Assembly: GCA_005885405.1 (NCBI GenBank)
Contig: VAYN01000013.1
Span: 93,308-134,318 of the forward strand
From: Actinomycetota bacterium
GTDB lineage: Bacteria; Actinomycetota; Thermoleophilia; Solirubrobacterales; 70-9
Direction: 5' to 3'
Length of the DNA: 41,011 nucleotides
Program-made: the position numbers and the translations under genes
Notes under the pieces: generated by a model
Told to the model about the DNA's origin: nothing
Databases searched by the model: none
Seen by the model: only the letters and a program-made list of their open reading frames with translations
Shown here: positions 25,170 to 32,084 of the stretch, piece by piece
Position numbering within the stretch: position 1 is the stretch's first letter
How the letters are laid out: every line of letters starts with the position of its first letter

Positions 25170-25250
25170 AGCTGAAAAAGGGCAAACCTGTCGCGAGGCA
25201 GGGACGCAAAGCCAGAGGTCTCCCTCCGGGAGACGGCTCAGCCGCCAGCT
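25170..25250 (+). ncRNA. Cyclic-di-GMP-I riboswitch (GEMM)
   Basis: The conserved core of the GEMM-I aptamer is present: AGGGCAAACC (25179-25188), a short stem capped by the GNRA tetraloop GCGA, GGGACGCAAAGCC (25201-25213), then P3 GTCTCCC/GGGAGAC (25218-25234) and GGCTCAGCCGCCA. P1 closes as AGCTG (25170-25174) with CAGCT (25246-25250). GEMM-I RNAs bind c-di-GMP in the junction between the two stems. The downstream gene encodes a secreted protein, and an HD-GYP gene follows, both fitting c-di-GMP control. Confidence 0.9.
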
Positions 25251-25271
25251 TGGTGAAAACCGAGTCCTTTT
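25249..25271 (+). terminator. Expression platform of the riboswitch: small terminator-like hairpin
   Basis: CTTGGT (25249-25254), loop GAAA, ACCGAG (25259-25264), then TCCTTTT. The first two bases of this stem are the last two of riboswitch P1, so ligand-stabilised P1 could weaken the hairpin, giving an ON switch. The stem is only 6 bp with one G-U pair, so the direction of control is inference. A good AGGAGG (25273-25278) lies just beyond it. Confidence 0.5.
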
Positions 25272-25293
25272 CGCATGCCTACAGGAGGTTCTG

Positions 25294-25899
25294 ATGTCAA
25301 TTGCAGCTCCGAAGCACCGCCTGGTCCTCGCGGCCATGGCAACCGTGATGTTCGTCCTCGGCCTCGCTGCCTACGCATCGAGCGCCAATGCCGCCTGCTC
25401 CTACCCAGAAGCCGAGCAGGTGTTCACCCCGTGGAACGACAATGGCTTCTACCAGCTGGCCCCCGATGGGACGCTTGCCGGTGGGGGAACCGGGTGGACT
25501 CTCGAAGGGGGCGCTGAACTGGTCAGCGAGAGCAACCTTCGCGGTCACGCCGGCTCCGAAGAGGAAACGGCCGTCAGCCTGCCATTTGGGGCAACGGCGA
25601 CCAGCCCACCCTTCTGCGTCGATGAGACGACGCCGAACTTCCGCTTCATGATGCGGAATATCGGCGATAAGGGAGGCAAAATTCGCGTCACGGTCACCTA
25701 CGCGAACACCCGTAAAGTCGTCAAGGCGAAGAACAGCGACGTCCACGGCGATCTCGAAGAATGGGCGCCGACGCCGTCGCTCAAGCTCGAGACCGGCGAC
25801 GAACCGGAACGGGAAGCCCGGATCACCTTCACCGCGAAGGATCCGAAGAGCAACTACCTGGTCGACGACCTCTACGTCGATCCCTTCGCCAGGCATTAG
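25294..25899 (+). CDS. Secreted beta-rich protein under c-di-GMP riboswitch control
   Basis: 201 residues. Signal peptide: basic start, hydrophobic LVLAAMATVMFVLGLAAYA and a likely cut after SSANA (about residue 33). The mature part, beginning ACSYPEAEQVFTPWNDNGFY, is rich in short beta-like strands, Gly turns and two Cys (residue about 35 and in SPPFCVDE), and looks like one jelly-roll or carbohydrate-binding-type domain. No catalytic motif seen. AGGAGG is 15 nt before the ATG. With the riboswitch upstream, it is probably a surface or matrix protein made in response to c-di-GMP (inference). A strong hairpin at 25933-25965 ends the unit. Confidence 0.8.
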   Translation: MSIAAPKHRLVLAAMATVMFVLGLAAYASSANAACSYPEAEQVFTPWNDNGFYQLAPDGTLAGGGTGWTLEGGAELVSESNLRGHAGSEEETAVSLPFGATATSPPFCVDETTPNFRFMMRNIGDKGGKIRVTVTYANTRKVVKAKNSDVHGDLEEWAPTPSLKLETGDEPEREARITFTAKDPKSNYLVDDLYVDPFARH

Positions 25900-25932
25900 C
25901 CCGGGGTAGGCAGTAAGCCGAACGAAGGACAG

Positions 25933-25965
25933 CCCGCGGGGCGGCGTCTCCGGTCGCCCCGCGGG
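25933..25965 (+). terminator. Strong GC hairpin after the secreted-protein gene
   Basis: CCCGCGGGGCG (25933-25943) pairs perfectly with CGCCCCGCGGG (25955-25965), 11 bp with an 11-nt loop. Only TCGGTTG follows, so the U tract is weak, but position 33 nt after the stop codon fits a terminator. Confidence 0.55.
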
Positions 25966-26044
25966 TCGGTTGCAGGCAGGACCAGGACTCAGGCGCAGGC
26001 CTACGACCGCCGATAGATGGAAGCGGCGCCAGCCGACCGTTCCC

Positions 26045-27311
26045 ATGAACAGCGCCATTTCATCCCCGGAGATCGAGCAGCTCTTCGCCCGTGGCCGCGA
26101 GCGCGCGGCGCTGGGCGCCCGTGGGCGCGAGGGAATCGTCGAGACCGCAACCGCGGTCGGCTTCCTCTTGGTCGCGATCGCGCTGCCGATCGTCGCGAGC
26201 TCACCACGATCGCTGGAGCTGCCCGTTCTCGGCGTTCTCGTCGCCGCTTACATCGTCGCCTGTCGGGCCAAGTTCGACATCGCCGACGGCTACACGGTCC
26301 CGACCGAGCTCGTCCTCGTGCCGATGCTCTTCGTTGATCGATTACGCAACCGGCGCCACCAACGTCCAGCGCGCGTATCTCGTCTTCGGCGACTCCTGGC
26401 ACGCGGTCGGTCCCGCTCTGGTGCTGATCATCGCCGGCGGTCAGGTCTTCGCCTGGGACAACTGGCCGCTCTACGTCGCGGCGCTGGCAGCCCAGCTCGC
26501 CTTCGACTTCGGCATCAACGCGGCGCGGATGTGGCTCATCGACGGCACCCCGATCCGCGACCAGATCCGTTTCATCGCTCCCGTGTATGGGTTCGACGCC
26601 GCCCTTGCCCCGATTGGGCTCCTGGCGGCGTTTGCGGTTGTCGAAGTCGGCCCCGCGACGGGGCTCCTCGTGCTGCCGCTCGCTGCCGTCCTCGCGATCC
26701 TCTCCGGCGAGCGCCGGGCGCGGGTGGACCAGGCCCTTGCTCTGAGCGAGGCCTACCAAGGGACCGCGATGCTGCTAGGCGACGTGGTCGAGGCCGACGA
26801 TGCCTACACCGGCAGCCACAGCCGCGGCGTCGTCGAACTATCGCTCGCGGTCAGCGATGCCTTGGGTCTGGATTCGCGGCAGCGGCGGAACGTCGAGTTC
26901 GGTGCCCTGCTCCACGACGTCGGCAAGATCGCCGTCCCGAAGGAGATCATCAACAAGGCCGGGCCCTTGGATGACGAGGAGTGGGAGGTCATGCGCCAGC
27001 ACACCATCGAGGGCGAGCGGATGCTGCAACGGGTGGGCGGCGTTCTCACCGAGGTCGGCCGGATCGTCCGCGCTTCGCACGAGGAGTACGACGGCAGCGG
27101 CTATCCAGATGGACTGGTCGGCGAGGAGATCCCGATCGAGTCGCGCATCGTCTCCTGCTGCGATGCGTTCAGCGCCATGACCACCACCCGCTCCTACCGC
27201 AAGGCGATGCCGGTCTCCAAAGCTGTCGAAGAGCTGCGTGCCTGCGCCGGCTCCCAATTCGACCCGGAGGTCGTCGCCGCCCTGATCCCGATGGTCGTGG
27301 AGGACCGCTAG
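26045..27311 (+). pseudogene. Membrane-anchored HD-GYP protein (c-di-GMP phosphodiesterase type), frameshifted
   Basis: Two frames are needed. From the ATG at 26045 the reading is MNSAISSPEIEQLF to TELVLVPMLFV; after about 26336 the protein continues one frame over as IDYATGATNVQRAYLVFGDSWHA to the stop at 27311. The total is 1267 nt, one base more than a multiple of three. N-terminal half: about six hydrophobic helices. C-terminal half: HD-GYP domain with GDVVEADDAYTGSHSRGV, LLHDVGKIAVPKEI, QHTIEGERML, SHEEYDGSGYPDGL and CCDAFSAMTTTRSYRKAM. HD-GYP enzymes hydrolyse c-di-GMP to pGpG/GMP. The usual HHE before the GYP motif is SHE here. Either a real lesion or a sequence error; the intact HD-GYP half shows coding constraint was recent. 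Confidence 0.75.
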
Positions 27312-27324
27312 CGCAAGGCGAGCC

Positions 27325-27330
27325 TAGACT
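27325..27330 (+). promoter_or_regulatory. -10 box candidate of the AraC-type gene
   Basis: TAGACT ends 6 nt before the GTG at 27337, identical in sequence and spacing to the box in front of nfo. No -35 box is visible; the region lies over the end of the HD-GYP gene. Confidence 0.4.
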
Positions 27331-27336
27331 GGGCTC

Positions 27337-27771
27337 GTGGCCTTCGTACCTCCCGCCCGCCATCTGCTTCGGGCCAAGGACCTGGCCGATTCCAGCTACA
27401 CCGAGCCGCTGGAGGTCGACGACCTCGCCCGCGCCGCCGGGCTTTCGAAGGCGCACTTCAGCCGCGAGTTCCGCCGCACCTTCGGCGAGTCCCCCTACGT
27501 CTACCTGCAGACCCGGCGCCTGGAGCGGGCGGCGGCGCTGCTGCGCAACACCGATCACTCGGTCGCCGAGATCTGCCTCGAGGTCGGCCTCCAGGGCGTC
27601 GGCTCCTTCACCACCAGCTTCAAACGCATGTACGGGGTGACGCCGACCGAGTACCGGGCCGCCGGAGCGCCGGCCTCAGCCCACGCCGTCGTCCCGGCTT
27701 GCGTCGTCCGCGCCTATGGCCGGCCGCAACACCGCACGATTCGAGAAGACAGCTCCGCAATCCAGACCTAG
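27337..27771 (+). CDS. AraC/XylS-family regulator, DNA-binding domain only
   Basis: 144 residues, GTG start. Residues about 10-105 are the double helix-turn-helix of AraC proteins: LEVDDLARAAGLSKAHFSRE (first HTH), the linker FGESPYVYLQTRRLERAAALL, and SVAEICLEVGLQGVGSFTTS with the family signature FKRMYGVTPTEYR (second HTH). There is no N-terminal ligand domain, and the last 35 residues are a Pro/Ala/Arg tail. The VOC-protein gene starts 33 bp downstream on the same strand; short AraC proteins paired with a VOC gene are common in actinobacteria, so it may control that gene. Confidence 0.85.
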   Translation: MAFVPPARHLLRAKDLADSSYTEPLEVDDLARAAGLSKAHFSREFRRTFGESPYVYLQTRRLERAAALLRNTDHSVAEICLEVGLQGVGSFTTSFKRMYGVTPTEYRAAGAPASAHAVVPACVVRAYGRPQHRTIREDSSAIQT

Positions 27772-27804
27772 CATCGCCTCCAGCAATCCCGAGAAGGAGG
27801 AAAC

Positions 27805-28230
27805 ATGAAGATCTCAACCGCACAACTTTGGGTCCATGACCAGGACGAGGCGCTCGCCTTCTACACCGAGAAGCTCGGCTTCGAGGTCCGCTCCGACGTC
27901 ACCCTGCCGGAGATGGGCGACTTCCGCTGGCTCACCGTCAGCCCGCCCGACCAGGAGGACGTCGCCGTAGTCCTGATGGCCATCCCCGGCCCGCCGGTGA
28001 TGGACGAGCAGACGACCCGACAGGTCGAGGAGCTGATGGCCAAGGGCTTCTCCGGCACCGTCTTCCTCACCACCGACGACTGCCAGGGCGACTACGAGCA
28101 ACTCAAGGCCCGCGGCGTCGAGTTCACCGAGACCCCGGAAGAGCGCCCCTACGGGATCGACTGCGGCTTCCGCGACCCCTCGGGCAACAGCCTGCGGCTG
28201 ACCGAGGTGAAACTGCCGGCGAACGTCTGA
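27805..28230 (+). CDS. VOC-superfamily (glyoxalase/bleomycin-resistance-like) protein
   Basis: 141 residues, two beta-alpha-beta-beta-beta modules. The first opens with QLWVHDQDEALAFYTEKLGF, the standard VOC start; the end has GIDCGFRDPSGNSLRLTEV, where the last Glu and the N-terminal His are the usual metal ligands. Substrate cannot be told. A strong ribosome binding site (AGGAGG) lies 6 nt before the ATG. It follows the AraC-type gene and is followed by a hairpin. Confidence 0.88.
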   Translation: MKISTAQLWVHDQDEALAFYTEKLGFEVRSDVTLPEMGDFRWLTVSPPDQEDVAVVLMAIPGPPVMDEQTTRQVEELMAKGFSGTVFLTTDDCQGDYEQLKARGVEFTETPEERPYGIDCGFRDPSGNSLRLTEVKLPANV

Positions 28231-28248
28231 GATCCGGGCCGCGCGGCG

Positions 28249-28277
28249 GAACGGCGGAGCGCTCGACTCCGCCGTTC
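28249..28277 (+). terminator. Hairpin after the VOC gene
   Basis: GAACGGCGGAG (28249-28259) pairs perfectly with CTCCGCCGTTC (28267-28277), 11 bp, 7-nt loop, 19 nt after the stop codon. TAAAGTCC follows, so the U tract is poor. Confidence 0.55.
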
Positions 28278-28296
28278 TAAAGTCCTTCTTGAACCG

Positions 28297-28728
28297 ATGT
28301 CGTTCTCGAACGAAGACATGGCGGCGTACAAGGCCCTGCCCTACCGCGACAAATGGAATGTCAACCGCTGCCTAATGCGCGGCGAAGCCCCTTCCGATCC
28401 GGCAAAAGCAGTGGCAGCGGTTGAGCTTGCAGAGCGCTACCAGCGCCGCAGCGGGCCCGAAACCTCCTGGCTGCCGGTGCTGACGGCGACCCTAGCCCTG
28501 GGATTCGGCGCCTTAGCCATCGCGAACGCGATCCAGGATGACGCCTTGATGGCAATTTTCTACGCCCTGATTGTGGTCGGGCACATCGGACAATTCATGC
28601 TCAATCCGATGATGCGGCCGAAGCAGACCACCCGAGCTCTGGAAGCATCGAGACGCTCCGCTGGCATGGGCGTAACTGGGCTCGAACCAGTGACCTCCGC
28701 CTTGTCGAGGCGGCGCTCTCCCAACTGA
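28297..28728 (+). CDS. Small two-helix membrane protein; C-terminus runs antisense through tRNA-Val
   Basis: The reading from the ATG at 28297 gives 143 residues: a charged region (1-55), two hydrophobic helices (about 57-75 WLPVLTATLALGFGALAIA and 82-101 ALMAIFYALIVVGHIGQFML) and a basic stretch. The final 20 residues (GVTGLEPVTSALSRRRSPN) are simply the antisense of the tRNA-Val gene, a string that recurs in databases for the same reason. The N-terminal part has codon use like real genes; the true C-terminus in an ancestor was probably lost when the frame ran into the tRNA. No family recognised. Confidence 0.5.
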   Translation: MSFSNEDMAAYKALPYRDKWNVNRCLMRGEAPSDPAKAVAAVELAERYQRRSGPETSWLPVLTATLALGFGALAIANAIQDDALMAIFYALIVVGHIGQFMLNPMMRPKQTTRALEASRRSAGMGVTGLEPVTSALSRRRSPN

Positions 28729-28739
28729 GCTATACGCCC
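28667..28739 (-). tRNA. tRNA-Val (anticodon GAC)
   Basis: 73 nt. Acceptor stem GGGCGTA/TACGCCC with discriminator A, D-arm GCTCAGTTGGGAGAGC, anticodon stem CCGCC/GGCGG with loop TCGACAA (anticodon GAC, codon GUC), T-arm with GGTTCGAGCC. No encoded CCA. A TAGATT -10 box (28755-28750) ends 10 nt before the 5' end, the same spacing as at tRNA-Gly. Confidence 0.96.
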
Positions 28740-28808
28740 GGGAGAGCGGAATCTAGCAATGGGCAGGAGAAAGGCGGCCGCCGGCTAAAGGATCTCCTGC
28801 AACGGTCG

Positions 28809-28958
28809 ATGCAATTGATGCAACTTTCGGAGCTTGCTGGTGTTTCTAGGGGTGAGCTTGCAGAGTTTGAGGACCGACGAGCCAGCGACTTAGAACTCTC
28901 TGGTGGTACGTCCTTCGGAGATAAAGGGCCCCGGACGGGGCCCTTTTCCGTTCTCTAG
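28809..28958 (+). CDS. Possible 49-residue HTH-like open reading frame
   Basis: From ATG 28809 the frame reads MQLMQLSELAGVSRGELAEF and then a charged tail. SELAGVSRGELAEFED resembles the recognition-helix region of XRE/Cro proteins (LAxxAGVSxxxLxxxE), and the upstream in-frame codons LKDLLQRS look like the preceding helix, but without a start codon. The frame continues through the zwf terminator, so it is more likely a decayed remnant than a working gene. Low confidence. Confidence 0.25.
   Translation: MQLMQLSELAGVSRGELAEFEDRRASDLELSGGTSFGDKGPRTGPFSVL
28923..28947. terminator. Bidirectional intrinsic terminator downstream of zwf
   Basis: AAAGGGCCCC (28923-28932), loop GGAC, GGGGCCCTTT (28937-28946), flanked by T and A runs on both strands. 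It starts 9 nt past the zwf stop codon (minus strand) and would also stop plus-strand transcripts coming from the tRNA-Val side. Confidence 0.85.
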
Positions 28959-30406
28959 ACATGCTCGTTGGGGAGGTGCCAGTGGCGCGGCGCGATCAGG
29001 TCGTCAATCTCGCGCGGACCCCAGGAGCCGGGCTCGTAGGGGATCGCCGGCGGCGGCTCGCGGAGGACCGGCTCGGAGACCTCCCAGAGGCGCTCGATCG
29101 CCTCGGAGCTGGTGAACAGGGTGCGGTCGCCGACCATGACGTCGTGGATCAGGCGCTCGTAGGGGTCGAGTGCCTCGTCCGTTCCGCCGAAGGTGTCGGC
29201 GTAGCTGAAGCGCATGTGGGCCTCGCCGAGCTGGATCCGCGGCCCCGGCACCTTGGCAAGGAAAGAGGCCGAGATGCTGCCGGGGTCGCCAAGCTCGAAG
29301 GTGAGGTGGTCGTGGCCGAAGGACTCGGCGATCTGGTCGCAATCGAGCGGGAACATCCGCCGCGGCGGCCGCGCGTAGGCGATCGTCAGCAGGTGCCGGC
29401 TCTCCGCCAGCCGCTTGCCCGAGCGCAGGTAGAACGGCACCCCCTCCCAGCGCCAGTTGTCAACGAACGCCTTGACCGCGACGAAGGTCTCGGTGTCGGA
29501 GTCGGGGGCGACCCCCTCCTCGTCGCGGTAGCCCTCGTACTGGCCGCGGACGACGTTCTCGGGGCGCAGCGGCGGCATCGCCTCGAAGACCTTCTCGCGC
29601 TCGATCCCGAGCGGTTTCGGCTCCAACGAGGTCGGCGGCTCCATCGCGACGAAGCCGAGCACCTGGAACAGGTGGGTGACGATCATGTCGCGGAAGGCGC
29701 CCGTTTCCTCGTAGAAGGAGCCGCGCATCTCGATCGAAAGCGTCTCCGGGACGTCGATCTGGACGTGGTCGATGTGGTTGCGGTTCCAGACCGGCTCGAA
29801 CATGCCGTTGGCGAAGCGCAGCGCCAGCAGGTTCTGGACCGCCTCCCGCCCCAGGTAGTGGTCGATGCGGAAGATGCACTCCTCGGCAAAGACCGAGTGG
29901 AGCTTGCGGTTGAGAGTGCGGGCGGAGCCGAGGTCGGTCCCGAAAGGCTTCTCGGTGATTACCCGGGCGCCCTGGCCGAGCCCGAGCTCGCCGATCTGCT
30001 CGACCGTGCCTGCCGCGGCCTGTGGTGGCAGCGAGAGGTAGAAGAGCACCTCGGCCTCCTCGCCCAGCTCCTCGCGCGCCTCCCCGACCACCCGCTCGAG
30101 CTCGCCGAACCCCTCGCCAACGGCGGCAAAACGCAACGACTCGGAGAACCGCTGCCAATCCTCGGGCTCCTCGCCTTGGCGAGCGGAGCCCGCGACCGAC
30201 TCCCGCGCCAGCGCCCGGAACTCCTCGTCGCCCAGCGGCTTGCGAGCGACGCCGATGATCCGAAACCGCTCCGGCATCAGCCCGACCCGCATCAGGTGGA
30301 ACATCCCCGGCAGCAGCTTGCGCTTGGCGAGGTCGCCGCTGGCGCCGAAGAGGACGATCACCTGGTCGCGGGGAACCCCGTCGGCAGCTTCGCGCTCGCT
30401 CATCAC
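28955..30406 (-). CDS. zwf: Glucose-6-phosphate 1-dehydrogenase
   Basis: 483 residues (482 if the ATG at 30403 is used, which the -10 box spacing favours). It oxidises glucose 6-phosphate to 6-phosphogluconolactone with NADP, entry to the pentose phosphate pathway. The nucleotide-binding motif VLFGASGDLAKRKLLPG is at about 18-34, the EKPFGTDL motif at about 153, the active-site signature RIDHYLGREAVQN near 181-193 and the C-terminal domain with RSGKRLAES. The gene is divergent from a GNAT gene only 21 bp away, with overlapping -10 boxes. It ends at a bidirectional terminator. No other pentose phosphate genes are adjacent. Confidence 0.96.
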   Translation of the reverse strand: MMSEREAADGVPRDQVIVLFGASGDLAKRKLLPGMFHLMRVGLMPERFRIIGVARKPLGDEEFRALARESVAGSARQGEEPEDWQRFSESLRFAAVGEGFGELERVVGEAREELGEEAEVLFYLSLPPQAAAGTVEQIGELGLGQGARVITEKPFGTDLGSARTLNRKLHSVFAEECIFRIDHYLGREAVQNLLALRFANGMFEPVWNRNHIDHVQIDVPETLSIEMRGSFYEETGAFRDMIVTHLFQVLGFVAMEPPTSLEPKPLGIEREKVFEAMPPLRPENVVRGQYEGYRDEEGVAPDSDTETFVAVKAFVDNWRWEGVPFYLRSGKRLAESRHLLTIAYARPPRRMFPLDCDQIAESFGHDHLTFELGDPGSISASFLAKVPGPRIQLGEAHMRFSYADTFGGTDEALDPYERLIHDVMVGDRTLFTSSEAIERLWEVSEPVLREPPPAIPYEPGSWGPREIDDLIAPRHWHLPNEHV

Positions 30407-30409
30407 CGC

Positions 30410-30419
30410 AGCCTATGCT
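30410..30419. promoter_or_regulatory. Overlapping divergent -10 boxes of zwf and the GNAT gene
   Basis: AGCCTATGCT contains TAGGCT on the minus strand (30415-30410; 6 nt from the zwf ATG at 30403) and TATGCT on the plus strand (30414-30419; 8 nt from the GNAT ATG at 30428). The two boxes share the central TA. Both messages would be leaderless or nearly so. No clear -35 boxes; they would fall inside the opposing genes. Confidence 0.55.
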
Positions 30420-30427
30420 GCCACCCG

Positions 30428-31261
30428 ATGGCCACCGGCACGACGAAGAACGGAGTCGCTTACGACTCGGTGGAGCTCGACCGGGTCGACCGCCGCTTCT
30501 GGCGCGAGATCTGGGAGTCGGTCCCAGCCGAGATCGCCGCTGAGCGCGGCGTCGAGGTGCGCACCTTCGGCCCGATCCAGGTAACGGCGGTCCGCGAGCT
30601 TGGTCAGGTCGGGATGCTGAACCTGGTGCTCGGCGCCGCCGAGGCTCCGGCCCGCTCGGATCTTGAAGCGGCGGTTGCCTGGGCCGAGCAGCGGTCGATC
30701 CCCTACGTCTCGGTCACCCCGGGACTTCCCGGCACCGCAGCTGCGGAGGAGTGGCTGCGGGAGCAGGGATTTGCGCCGACTTATGCCTGGATGAAGTTCG
30801 TCCGTGATCCACACCCGCCGCGCTTCTCGGCGCCCAACGATGTTGAGGTTGTCGAGGTGACGTCCCCCGACCAAGAGCCGTTCGGGACCATCGCCGCGCT
30901 TGGCTTCGGAATGCCCGCCTGGGGCGCAGAGCTCTTTGCCCACCTGCCGGGGAGGGAGGGCTGGCGCTGCTACGTCGCCCGCGTCGGCGGCGAGGCGTGC
31001 GGCTGTGGGGCGATGGTGATCGAAGACGGAGTCGCCGAGCTTGGCATCGGCGCCACCCTCGAGGAGGCGCGGGGGCGCGGCTGCCAAACCGCCCTCCTGC
31101 ACAGGCGCATAAGCGATGCCGCCGAGGCCGGTTGCCGCACCCTCTTGGTGGAGACGGGGGAGCGGGTGCCGGACCGGCCTTCGGCGAGCTATCGCAACAT
31201 CCTCAAGGCGGGCTTCGACGAGGCCTACCTGAGGCCCAACTGGCAGCGACCCCGGAGCTAG
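30428..31261 (+). CDS. GNAT-family N-acetyltransferase
   Basis: 277 residues. The N-terminal half (about 1-130) is an acetyltransferase-like fold without obvious CoA motif; the C-terminal half (about 135-277) has the GNAT core with YVARVGGEACGCGAMVIEDG (beta strands), LGIGATLEEARGRGCQTALL (acetyl-CoA pyrophosphate loop, RxxGxx type: ARGRGCQTAL) and SYRNILKAGFDEAYLRPNW (the end strand). Substrate unknown. A tandem arrangement of a degenerate and an active GNAT domain fits the length. It faces zwf across 21 bp and its stop codon shares the palindrome CTAG with the stop of the convergent membrane protein gene. Confidence 0.85.
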   Translation: MATGTTKNGVAYDSVELDRVDRRFWREIWESVPAEIAAERGVEVRTFGPIQVTAVRELGQVGMLNLVLGAAEAPARSDLEAAVAWAEQRSIPYVSVTPGLPGTAAAEEWLREQGFAPTYAWMKFVRDPHPPRFSAPNDVEVVEVTSPDQEPFGTIAALGFGMPAWGAELFAHLPGREGWRCYVARVGGEACGCGAMVIEDGVAELGIGATLEEARGRGCQTALLHRRISDAAEAGCRTLLVETGERVPDRPSASYRNILKAGFDEAYLRPNWQRPRS

Positions 31262-31935
31262 ACCTCGCCCCGCCGTGGCTCGTAACCGGCGCGGTCGACC
31301 TTGCGGTGGTAGCGCTCCCCCACCTTCCCACCGGCAATCGCGGCAAAAGCGGTCGCGACCAGGACGAGGATCAACGCGACCGCGGCGCCGCCGGCAAGCG
31401 AGCCTTCATCGATCGGGATCCGCGGCAGGTTCAGCTGCGAGAACAGGTTGTATTCGGAGCCGGCGATGGCGCCCAGCACTGCCAGCACCACAGTCGCGAT
31501 CAACCCGAACAACCACACGCCCATGCCCTGGCGGCCCCCGTCGAAGCGGGACATCCGCCCGGCGACATAGCCCCCGGCGTAGTAGCTGACAGCGAGCACG
31601 GCGATGAGGAGGATGCCGCCGACGATGCTGATCGTCTCGGCGTTCGATTCCGCCTCCCCTTCGCTGATCTCGGTGAGGCCGATCGCGGCGCCCGCGGCAC
31701 TCAGCAGCGCCGTCAGCAGGACCGCGATCCCGACCGCGACCATCCAGCCGAAGAAGGCAGCGCCGATGTTGAAGCCGCCGTACTCGTCGCGCTGGCGCTC
31801 GTGGACGACGGCCGGCCCGGCTGCCGCGCCGCGGCGCCCGACATCGCGATCGTCGTGCACCCCATTGCTTTCGCCCGCACGGCGGTCGACCTCGTCGCGG
31901 TTATCCACGGTGCGTTCTCTCGTCCTCTCAGCCAT
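31258..31935 (-). CDS. Four-helix membrane protein
   Basis: 225 residues. A charged, Arg/Asp-rich N-terminus (about 1-52) is followed by four hydrophobic helices (about 56-85 NIGAAFFGWMVAVGIAVLLT, 104-122, 140-160 and 185-205) with short loops, and a basic C-terminus (GERYHRKVDRAGYEPRRGEV). GG and AG-rich helices suggest close packing. No family name is certain. GGAGGAG lies 4 nt before the ATG. It is convergent with the GNAT gene and divergent from a secreted-protein gene. Confidence 0.75.
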   Translation of the reverse strand: MAERTRERTVDNRDEVDRRAGESNGVHDDRDVGRRGAAAGPAVVHERQRDEYGGFNIGAAFFGWMVAVGIAVLLTALLSAAGAAIGLTEISEGEAESNAETISIVGGILLIAVLAVSYYAGGYVAGRMSRFDGGRQGMGVWLFGLIATVVLAVLGAIAGSEYNLFSQLNLPRIPIDEGSLAGGAAVALILVLVATAFAAIAGGKVGERYHRKVDRAGYEPRRGEV

Positions 31936-32084
31936 GTTCTCCTCCTGGTTCCCTGGTTTCCGTTCGGTGACTGGTGGACAGGCCCCGGATACCCGCCGCA
32001 GGACTCGTCTAAGCGATCTGAACTTCGGGAACCACCTCTCCGTATGGCGGCGAAAGGGACTTCCAGCAACGGAAAGGCAGGGAC

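Noticed and set aside
25104..25337. Minus-strand frame across the riboswitch
   Set aside because: It is antisense to a conserved RNA aptamer and has no ribosome site or recognisable product.
28961..30427. Plus-strand frame that would extend the GNAT protein by almost 490 residues antisense to zwf
   Set aside because: The extension is a shadow of zwf; the GNAT protein has a good ATG at 30428 with a -10 box 8 nt upstream.
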